Origin: Amycolatopsis thermoflava N1165
GTDB taxonomy: Bacteria; Actinomycetota; Actinomycetes; Mycobacteriales; Pseudonocardiaceae
Length of the DNA: 64,000 bases
Direction: 5' to 3'
NCBI RefSeq assembly: GCF_000473265.1
Contig: NZ_KI421511.1
Location: 5,872,360 to 5,936,359 of the forward strand
Within the stretch, counting starts at the first letter, position 1; every line of letters starts with the position of its first letter. This document shows, piece by piece, positions 18,354-26,600 of this stretch. The notes beneath the pieces are model-generated. The model had not been told where the DNA came from, made no database searches, and was given only the letters and a program-made list of their open reading frames with translations. Made by a program: the position numbers and the translations under genes.

Positions 18354-20123
18354 TTAGCCGGGCGGGTACCGTCGCGCCCAGTCCTCCTGCAGTGACCGGC
18401 TGCGCGTGACGCCGTACAGGTTGAAGTGCAGGTAGATGTCGTTGGCGATGTTGTCCAGCAGCCCCAGCGGCGTCAGCGCCCCGACCAGGTCCGCGGGCAG
18501 GCCGGGGACGCCTAGCCGGGCGCCGACCAGCGCTCCGGTGAGCGCGGCGGTGAGCGGTGGTTCGGCCGATTGCTGTCCGGCGGCCTGGATCGCGGCGAAC
18601 GGATCGTGCTGCCGCTTGGCGGTGGCGAACACGGCGCGCCCGGCCACCGCGAGCGGGCTCGCGGGGTCGCCGAGCGTCTCGATCTGCTCGGTGTCCGGGA
18701 TGTCGCGGCCGTCGCGCATCGCGAGGACGATCGCCGCGATCTCGTCGAACGGGGTCTGCCCGGACTTCCGCAGCTCACCCAGGACGGCGTGGAACGGCCA
18801 CGGCGGCTCGCCGTTGACCAGCACCTTCGTGAGCAACCGCACGACCAGCTCGATCGCGGTGGCGGCCTCGCCGTCCGCGCCGGTCAGGGCCCGCGCGACG
18901 GACATCTGGTACGGCAGCCCGGCGTTCTCGAGTTCAAGGCCCGCGGTCATGGTCGCGGCGAGCACGGCGGTCAGCGGGTTCGGTGGCGCTTCCGGGCCGT
19001 CGCCGAGCGCGACCGAGAGCCAGCTGTCCGGCTTCGGCGCAGGCGGGAACCCCTCGGGCACGTCGCCGGTGAGGGTCATGAACGGCAGGCCGCGCATGAC
19101 GGCTTCGGTGTGCCGGAGGGCCTGCCGGGTCATCGGGCCGAGCACGTCGCCGTTCCCGAGGGCGAGGCACTCCCCGACCGCGAACCCGACGTAGGCGCCG
19201 ACGACGCGGTGCCAGGCGAACAGCCCCGAGGGTGTGCCGGCGTCCTGGAACTTGCCCAGCGTCCACGGCCTCGGTTCGGGCTGCCCAGTGTTGTCGTAGT
19301 GGTTGATCAGCCCGGCCCCGGCGAGATCGGCAGGCCACTCGACCGGCCGGCCGTCGTGGCGCAGCCGCAGGTTGCGCACCCACAGGGCGTACGCGCGCGC
19401 GTAGCGCTCACATTCGTCGGCGCTGAGCTCGTACCCGTTCTTCCTGGCCCAGCCGCCGACCGCGCGGAGCCGCTGCGTGACGAGGTCGCCGAGCCCGGAC
19501 TCGGCGGCCAGCTCCGCGATCCGCGGAGAAACCTCGGGCGCGACCTCGTCGACATATCGACCCGGCTCCGGTCCGACCCCGTTGATCTCCTCCGCCAGAT
19601 CGACCGCCAGGGACAGGGCGTGCCCGGGGTCCAGGTCCAGCCGGGTCTCCCCCGCGCCCGGCCGCAGCAGGTCGCGGGGCCGGATCCGGCGCCACCGGTG
19701 CACACCGGCCGGGATCGTGCGTGTGGAGGTGTGGGCGGGGACGACGACCTGGCCGTCCCGCGTGTGGTTGCGGACCGGCTCGCCGTCCGCGCCCAGCGGA
19801 ACCAGGACCTCGCAGTCCAGCAACAGCCTGCGCATGGTCGGCCCGTCGATCCAGCCGACGCGGTGCATGTCCATCAGCCTTCCCGCCGGGGTGGTGGCCT
19901 TCGGGCTGCCGAACCACGCCGGACCGGGCCGGTGCGCGGGGTTTTCCCGGACGTTGCCGGTCGGCTGCTCGCGCTCGTCGACCTCGATCCACCGCACGAT
20001 CGCCGGCTCCGGGGTGCCGAGCCCCGGGAACTCGTTGCGCCGGAACTCGGGGTCCGTGACGGCCTTCCAGTCGGTGAAGCGCTGAGCCGTCACGGCCGGA
20101 TCGCCGGATAGCGCCGAAGCCAT
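18354..20123 (-). CDS. ADP-ribosylglycohydrolase-like protein lacking metal ligands (copy 1)
   Basis: A 589-residue paralogue of the next gene upstream. The N-terminal ~170 residues (with RLMDMHRVGWIDGPTMRRLL) are an alpha/beta domain shared by both copies. From about residue 303 an all-helical ADP-ribosylglycohydrolase (ARH/DraG) fold is recognisable by GAYVGFAVGECLALG and the C-terminal TAALTGALVGARLGVPGLP. In active ARH enzymes T-D-D and D-x-D-T motifs bind two Mg ions; here those sites read MTRQALRHTEAV and EPPLTAAL, so catalysis is unlikely. ATG at 20123 has AGGAAGGA upstream; a GTG at 20093 would give a GTGA overlap with the preceding stop. Function unknown; binding of ADP-ribose or of a toxin partner is an inference. 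Confidence 0.7.
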   Translation of the reverse strand: MASALSGDPAVTAQRFTDWKAVTDPEFRRNEFPGLGTPEPAIVRWIEVDEREQPTGNVRENPAHRPGPAWFGSPKATTPAGRLMDMHRVGWIDGPTMRRLLLDCEVLVPLGADGEPVRNHTRDGQVVVPAHTSTRTIPAGVHRWRRIRPRDLLRPGAGETRLDLDPGHALSLAVDLAEEINGVGPEPGRYVDEVAPEVSPRIAELAAESGLGDLVTQRLRAVGGWARKNGYELSADECERYARAYALWVRNLRLRHDGRPVEWPADLAGAGLINHYDNTGQPEPRPWTLGKFQDAGTPSGLFAWHRVVGAYVGFAVGECLALGNGDVLGPMTRQALRHTEAVMRGLPFMTLTGDVPEGFPPAPKPDSWLSVALGDGPEAPPNPLTAVLAATMTAGLELENAGLPYQMSVARALTGADGEAATAIELVVRLLTKVLVNGEPPWPFHAVLGELRKSGQTPFDEIAAIVLAMRDGRDIPDTEQIETLGDPASPLAVAGRAVFATAKRQHDPFAAIQAAGQQSAEPPLTAALTGALVGARLGVPGLPADLVGALTPLGLLDNIANDIYLHFNLYGVTRSRSLQEDWARRYPPG

Positions 20124-22141
20124 CGCTGTCCTTCCTCCCCCTCCGGGATCCCCTCGAACCGCCGGGCGACGTCCGTGACGACCCGCTCGATCAGCGGTTT
20201 GAGTTCGAGCTGGTCCACCCACTTCTGCGGCAGGTCGGGCACGCCGTTGCGCGCGCCGACCAGCGCGCCGGCGATCGCCCCGGTCAGCGCGCTGCGGCCG
20301 GAGTGGTTCACCGCGCGCAGCAGCGCGACCTCGGGGTTGTTCTCGAACCCGCTCACCGCGGCGAGCGCGCGCCCGAGGACGGACGCCGTGTCGTGGCCGT
20401 CACCGATCTCCTCGGGCTCGGGCAGGTGGTACAGGCCCTGCTCCGGGATGGCGATCAGGGACCGCGCGGCCAGCTCACGCACCTGGTCCCAGTGCTCTCC
20501 CTCGCGGCCGGCCAGCACCGGGCCCGCCGACACCCACAGGGCCGGGCTGAAGGCGCGGTCCAGCCCCCGTTCCAGCAGCAGCCCGAGGAAGACAGCAAAC
20601 GTCACCTCGTCTTCGCCGGACTCGGGCAGCGCGCTGAAGGCGCGGACGGCATCTTCCGACGCGCCGAACGGCACCTCGCCGGGGCCGCCGATGGTCAGCA
20701 CACCGGGCAGGGCGCCGAGCAGGACCGTCGGCCCGGACCGGAGGTCAGCCGGGTCCGGGTCGCGCACCGAGTGCAGTTCGCGCAGGTGCGGCAGCCACCC
20801 TTCGATGCCGGGCACCGTCTCGCCCTGCGTGTGCGACCAGCGGGACATCGCCTCGGGAACCGCTGCCGCACCGCCGCGCAGGAAGGCCTCGGTGAGGAAC
20901 AGCAGGCGCTGGGTGAGCGGGCCGACCGGACCGGGCTCGGTCCCGTCCGCCGAGTTGCCCAGCGCTTCGCCGAGCGCGAAGCCGACGTACGCGCCGAGCA
21001 ACCGCTGCCAGCTGAAGTTCGTGTCCTGGCCGACGTCGGCGAACTTGCCGAACGAGTCCACCCGTAACACCGGTTCGCCGTTGTCGTCGTACCCGCGGGT
21101 GAGGCCGAACGCGGCGGGGTCGTACGGGGGTCGCGGTGGCAGCGCCATGCCCATGCGCCGCACCCAGGACCGCCCGGTGACCACCCGGTAGCACTCGTCC
21201 GCGGTGAGCTCGAAGCCGTGGGCGCGGGCGCTGTCACCCGCGTCGACCGGCGGCTCCACCGGCTCGGGCAGCCCGATCCGCGCCGCGGTGTCGGCGGCCC
21301 AGCGCGTCAGGTCCGCCGAGGCCTCCACGCATTCGCCGGTGACCTCGATCTTGTCGCTGTACCGGGGGAACTCGGCGTGCGCCGCGCGGATCTCCTCGGT
21401 GGTCACCTCGACCGGGAGCTGCCACGGGCCGTGGATGACCAGGTCGGCTTCCGGCACGTGGGACAGCAGGGTCACCGGGTCCAGCCAGAACCACTCCCGG
21501 CTGCCCGGCGGGAAGAAGCGCGTCGACGTCCACAGCTCCACGGTGCGACGACCGTCCTTCGTGGACTGGTGGCGCACCCGGCCGCCGGACACCGGCACCA
21601 GCACGCTCTCCTCGAGCAGGCCGATGACGAACTTCCGCTGGTCCAGCCAGCCGATGTGGCGGAACTCGACGAGGTGGTCGAGCGCGGTCCACGGCATCGG
21701 GTAGCCACGCCGGCTCGGCCCTGTCCGGTACTCGGGGTTCGGGCGGAACTCGCCGGTGTCCGTGCCGTCCGGCAGGTAGCGCTGCCAGCCCGTGATCGCG
21801 GCGAGCGGCACGCCGAGGCGGCCGAGGCCGGAGGTGGCGTACTCGGGGTCGATCACCTCGGCCCAGTGGTCGCGGCCCGGGTACTGAGCGGGGATGCTGA
21901 AGCCACCGCTGATCGGCGACGCGTGGCGCAGGTCGCCTTCCGGGTCGCGCACGATCAGCGCGGGCGGCGGGATGATCTGCTCGCCGAGGTCGCCGCCGTC
22001 GAGGTAGGCGGTGGAGTTGTAGGGGACGTGCCAGCCTTCCGGGCGCCGCACGAGGTTCGCCTGGTCGGCGCGCAGGCCGGCGCCGGGGTGGACTTCGTGC
22101 AGCCACTCCTCGACCTTCGCGACCGCTTCTGCCGCTTCCAC
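20090..22141 (-). CDS. Imm35/YrhB-like domain fused to inactive ADP-ribosylglycohydrolase-like domain (copy 2)
   Basis: 683 residues. The start (about 1-75) resembles the Imm35/YrhB immunity family: HVPYNSTAYLDGGDLGEQII followed by PPALIVRDPEG. A middle domain shared with copy 1 follows (VEFRHIGWLDQRKFVIGLLE). From about residue 377 the ARH fold appears (LLGAYVGFALGEALGN, then SALTGAIAGALVGARNGVPDLP). The catalytic acid motifs are lost: TDD is TQR in PLTQRLLFL, and the C-terminal DxDT position reads HSGRSA. The GTG start at 22141 shares one base with the stop of the upstream TNT gene (TAGTG), a tight coupling. Polymorphic-toxin immunity genes usually follow their toxin, which supports an immunity or modulator role. 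Confidence 0.7.
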   Translation of the reverse strand: MEAAEAVAKVEEWLHEVHPGAGLRADQANLVRRPEGWHVPYNSTAYLDGGDLGEQIIPPPALIVRDPEGDLRHASPISGGFSIPAQYPGRDHWAEVIDPEYATSGLGRLGVPLAAITGWQRYLPDGTDTGEFRPNPEYRTGPSRRGYPMPWTALDHLVEFRHIGWLDQRKFVIGLLEESVLVPVSGGRVRHQSTKDGRRTVELWTSTRFFPPGSREWFWLDPVTLLSHVPEADLVIHGPWQLPVEVTTEEIRAAHAEFPRYSDKIEVTGECVEASADLTRWAADTAARIGLPEPVEPPVDAGDSARAHGFELTADECYRVVTGRSWVRRMGMALPPRPPYDPAAFGLTRGYDDNGEPVLRVDSFGKFADVGQDTNFSWQRLLGAYVGFALGEALGNSADGTEPGPVGPLTQRLLFLTEAFLRGGAAAVPEAMSRWSHTQGETVPGIEGWLPHLRELHSVRDPDPADLRSGPTVLLGALPGVLTIGGPGEVPFGASEDAVRAFSALPESGEDEVTFAVFLGLLLERGLDRAFSPALWVSAGPVLAGREGEHWDQVRELAARSLIAIPEQGLYHLPEPEEIGDGHDTASVLGRALAAVSGFENNPEVALLRAVNHSGRSALTGAIAGALVGARNGVPDLPQKWVDQLELKPLIERVVTDVARRFEGIPEGEEGQRWLRRYPAIRP

Positions 22142-23625
22142 TACTCGATCCTTTCCAGGCTTGCGTCCGCCACGTGCTCGCTCAGCGGTCTCGGCAGGAC
22201 GTATGCGACACCGCCCCCGGGCAGGTTCGCCCAGGGGATCGCGATGCCGGTCACGACCGCGAGGCTGCGCCGGAGCCGGTAGCGCCGCTCCTCGCGGTCC
22301 CGCTCGATGGGCAGCGAGGTCGCGGGGAACCGGGTTTCGTCGTGGTGGACCAGGTTGCCGGTCTCGTCGCCGAAGCGCTGCACGACCGTGGCCGCGGGCA
22401 GCCGGATCAGGCGTTTGTTGCGCAGCAGCGTCAGCGGCGGGTCGCCCTCGGCGGGCTGGATCGGCCAGTCGGCGAGTTCGGCCGAGGTCTCCAGCGGCGT
22501 CTCGGCGCCGCCCGTGGTCCGCGCCGGGTGCAGCAGCAGGGCGCCGAGCAGGTGCTGCGCCGCGTCCTCGGCGCGCTCGAAGTACTGCGGGCGCACCGGC
22601 ACCCCACCGGCGTAGCGCGCGACCTCCCAGCCGCGGTCGGTCGGGTTGAGGCACCACGCGCCGTCTGCCCGCGACGCCAGCCGGTAGGCCGCGGGCCAGA
22701 TGCCGTGCTCGGCCAGCCGCTGCGCCAGCACCACCAGCAATGCCGGGTCCTCCAGCGCCGGATCGGTGCGGGTCTCCAGTTCGGACGCGATGTCCCCGGT
22801 GGTCGGCAGCGCCTCGCCCGGATCGGCTTTCGGACGGGACCGGCCGAGCAGGTCGGCCGCCGCGGTGCGCCGGGTGAGCTTGTCGACGTAGGGCGGCTGG
22901 AAGTCCTGGTCCCGGATGTGCGTGAGGAAGTCCGGTTCCGGTGGCGTGCCGTACTTGCGCAGGTAGTGCGGCACCGACGCGTGCCAGATCCACGCGCCGT
23001 CGGTGTGGTAGCTCTCCGGCACGTCGGATTCGGTGCCGCCGCTGAAGATGTCCGGCCCTAGCCCGCTGCCGACCAGGACCGCGGGCTGGCGTTCGAGGTA
23101 TCGCAGGAGCGCGGGCACCTCGTCCTCGGGCACCGGCGGACGGCCCATGACGGGAGCGGCGCCGTCCTCGTACGTGTCGACCACGCGGGCGTGCCGGAAC
23201 TTGACGCCGAGCGGCAGGCCGGCGGCGCGGCGCCACCAGTCCGGCAGGTGCTCCGGATCGCGGGGAAACGCTTTCAATTCGGCTGCGAGCGCGGCGGGCA
23301 GGTCGTCCGGGGGCGTCCGCCACCAGGGCGCGGTCGTGGTGCTGACGTCGAGGTCGAACTCACCGGACGGGTGCAGCGCGTAGCGGGCCTGCAGCCAGGC
23401 GCCGACGCCCGGCTCGTACATGGCCTCCCGCAGTTCGGCGAACACCTCGGCCAGCTCGCCCGACGCCGGGTAGGTCCGGCCGGAGCCGCGCGTGAACGCG
23501 ATCGGCTCCAGCTCGGCGTGGTCACCGACCTGCCGGAAGTGCAGCTCGATCCGTTCCCATCCGGACGGCGCGTCGGCCCTGGCGAGCGTGCCGATGCGCA
23601 CGAGCAACGGACGGTGCGGCTCCAT
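22141..23625 (-). CDS. YezG-like immunity domain fused to TNT-like domain (copy 2)
   Basis: About 494 residues, shorter than copy 1 because it lacks the first ~150 residues. Residues 1-125 are YezG-like (SGWERIELHFRQVGDHAELE, LREAMYEPGVGAWLQARY, AFPRDPEHLPDWW); the module TDGAWIWHASVPHYLRKYGT follows; residues ~383-494 form the TNT-type domain (RLIRLPAATVVQRFGDETG, ERRYRLRRSLAVVTGIAIPW). The GG-x-QY glutamine of many TNTs is replaced (GGGVAYVLP), as in copy 1. I placed the start at ATG 23625 behind GGGAGG; an open frame reaches back to GTG 23667, ten bases from the giant toxin's stop. Coupled to the next gene through TAGTG. Confidence 0.72.
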   Translation of the reverse strand: MEPHRPLLVRIGTLARADAPSGWERIELHFRQVGDHAELEPIAFTRGSGRTYPASGELAEVFAELREAMYEPGVGAWLQARYALHPSGEFDLDVSTTTAPWWRTPPDDLPAALAAELKAFPRDPEHLPDWWRRAAGLPLGVKFRHARVVDTYEDGAAPVMGRPPVPEDEVPALLRYLERQPAVLVGSGLGPDIFSGGTESDVPESYHTDGAWIWHASVPHYLRKYGTPPEPDFLTHIRDQDFQPPYVDKLTRRTAAADLLGRSRPKADPGEALPTTGDIASELETRTDPALEDPALLVVLAQRLAEHGIWPAAYRLASRADGAWCLNPTDRGWEVARYAGGVPVRPQYFERAEDAAQHLLGALLLHPARTTGGAETPLETSAELADWPIQPAEGDPPLTLLRNKRLIRLPAATVVQRFGDETGNLVHHDETRFPATSLPIERDREERRYRLRRSLAVVTGIAIPWANLPGGGVAYVLPRPLSEHVADASLERIE

Positions 23626-23677
23626 GATCGCCGTCGCCTCCCTGCCCATCTCCGTAGTGCCGCTCACTGTAACCAGC

Positions 23678-26600
23678 TCACGCGAGGATGGAGGTGCACG
23701 GGAAACCAGCGGGCTGCGCCTCCCACATGCCGAACGTGCGCCGCTGCACCGACTCGATGAAGGACTCCTCCTGTGCGGTGAGCGCCCGGCCCTCTTCCTT
23801 GGCCTGCTTGCGCATCCCGTCGACGGTGGCGTAGAGCGCGAACAACGGTCCCTCGCCGCGGAGGTAGAAGGCGCGCTCCCGTTCGGTCTCCGCGATGAAC
23901 TCCGCCTCGGTCAGCGAGCGGAAGTTCGACGGCAGCTCGTCCTGCAGGACCTTCTCCAGGTGCGTGCTGTTCTCCTCGAACTGGCCCGTGCGGACGTTGA
24001 GCAGGAAGCCGGTGAGGTTGCCGTCGCCGTCCCGGTCGACCTTGTACGTCTTGTTGAAGCACTTGAAGTACTGCGGGGTCGGCACCTCGGCCGCTTCCTC
24101 GACCAGGGGTTGCTGGGGTCCGTCGAGCTTCCGGTGCCTGCCGCCCCGGGACGTGCCGCCTGTGGCGCCCGGCCCGGCCATGCCCGGCATCGGCGGCATC
24201 ATGCTCACCGCGCCGACCGTGCCGTCCGAGGTGCGCACCTGCATGTCCAGGCCGCCGCCCTCGGCTAGGCGGTCGTCGGCGGCGAGGACCTCCAGGCCGG
24301 GGGTGCCGGCGAGCTGCGCGGCCGCGCGGTAGGCGTCGTCCGCACTGCCGACCTGCAATCCCGCCGAGGCCAGCCCCGTCAGGCGGGAGGCATCACCGTC
24401 GAAGCCGGCGAGGTTCCGCTGGAGCTCGTCCCAGCTGGGCGAGGACGCGGGGATGGCGGTGCCCCCGACCGCGTTGGCGATCCCGCCCAGCGCGGAGTCC
24501 AGCTCCTGCCGCGCGGCGGCGGCCCGCTCCAGCTGGTCGCGCAGGTAGGCGTCGGAGTACGCGGGGTCGGCCGCGCGCGAGGGGTCGAAGCCGGGCTGCA
24601 GCTGGTCGCCGATGCCGCCGGGCGGGAAGCCCGCCGGGAACCCTTCGCCTGCCGGCGGGAAGCCGGGCTGCTGGGGCCGCTCGGGCGGCGGCTGGTGCTC
24701 GGCCGGTGACCTGAAGTCGGCCTGGACGTGGTCCGGGATGTTCGGCATCGGCAGCTGCTCGTCCCAGGCTTCCTCGACCACCGGGATCGCGTCCGGATAG
24801 GTGATCAGGTTGACGAGGAGGCCCAGGTTGGTGAGCAGCAGCCGCCGGAAGCCCGGGTTGTTGTCGACGGCGTCGCGGAGCTCGGGGTGCTCGTCCAGCA
24901 GGCGCTGGAAGGCGTCGTCGATCCGCATGGTCTGCCCATCGACGACGACGGTGTCATCCCCGGGGGCCAGATCGTCGGCGGTCCGGTTTTCGTCCGGTTC
25001 GTCCCCGCGCCGCTCCGGTTCGGCGGACGTGTCGTCACGCGGGCGTTCCGGTTCGGCCGGTGTCTCGTCGCGGCCGCGTTCTGGCTGGGCGTGGGCGTCG
25101 TCGCGGGGCCGCTCGGGTTGCGCCGATGCCTCGTCGCGGGCGCGTGCGGGCTCGGCGGCGGTGTCGTCGCGCGGACGCTCGGATTCGGCCGGTGTCCCGT
25201 CGCGGGGCTGTTCCGGTTCCGCCGGTGTCTCGTCACGTCGAAGCTCCGGAATCTCCCGGCCCTCGCGGCCCGGAAGCCCGTCTTCCGGAAGGTCCGCCGC
25301 CCGGCCAGGCACATGCGGATGTTGCGGCCCGACAGGCAAGTCCGGCGCCGTGACCTGCGACGAGTGCCCATAGGCCACCCGCGGATCAACCGGAGCCTGC
25401 GGCGATTGTGTGTAAGCCACGCGCGGGTCAACGGGCGCCTGGCCCTGGTGCACCGGCTGTTGCTGGACCGGCGGTTGCGGCGGCTGCTGCACGGGCGGCT
25501 GCTGCTGGACGGGCGGTTGCGGCGGCTGCTGCACGGGCGCCTGCTGGTGCACCGGGGGTTGCGGCGGCTGCTGCACGGGCGGCTGCTGGTGCACCGGTGG
25601 CTGTGGCGGCTGCTGCACGGGCGGCTGCTGGTGCACCGGTGGCTGTGGCGCCTGCTGCACGGGCGGTTGCTGCTGCACGGGCGCCTGCTGGTGCACCGGC
25701 GAGACCGGCCCCACCGTGACCGGCGTGGTCGGCGTCGGCGAGCCGTGCTGCAACGGCGTCGTCGGTGTGTGGTGGACCTGCGGGATCAGCTGCACCGGCG
25801 TGTTCGGCACGTGCGGGGCAGGCGTGTGCGGCGCCTGCGACTGCCCGTACGGCAACGCCATCTGCGGGTTCGCCGCGATCCCGTTGCTCGTGGCGAGCGA
25901 CCCGAACGGCAGGAGGCTGACGCTCGTCGGCTTGGTCGGCAGCTTCATCAGCCCGCCGTTCTGGGGGTCGATGAACGCGACGCCTTCGGGCGTGTTCACC
26001 GCCAGGGCCACGTGCGCGGCGTCAGTACCATCCGGCTGCTTGAACGACACGTAGATCACGCTGTGGTCGCCGTGCGGCATGTTCGAAACGTGGGCGATCG
26101 CGTTGTCGTACGTGCCGATCCCGTGCACCCACTTGGCGCCGAGCTGGTTCTCCAGCCACTTCATCCGGTCGAACGCGCCGAGGTCCTTCGGCAGGACCGG
26201 ATCCGCCTGCGAGTCGATCCCGACGAGCCGCTGCGCGTAGGCCACGACGCAGCGGGTGCAGTTGTGCCAGTAGCCCTTGTCGACAGCGTTCGGCACGTTG
26301 CGGTTCGGGTTGACGTTCGGCAGCTCCGGGTGCCGCGCCGCGACGTAGGCGCCCTCGTGCGGGCCGGTCGTGCCGGCGTGGATGGCGGGCAGGTTATGCA
26401 ACCCCGGGGTCGTGCCGGCCATGTTCGACCAGGGCGCCGGCTGGTTCTGCACCAGCGGCACGCCCTGGTGGGCCAGCGGGCCGGGGTGCTGCTGGAACGG
26501 CCCCTGCTGCTGGTGCCAGCCGTGCTGCTGCTGCGGCGGCGCGGACTGCTGGTAGGGGTTGTGCACCGGCGGCTGCTGGTGCGGCGCGCCCTGCTGGTAC

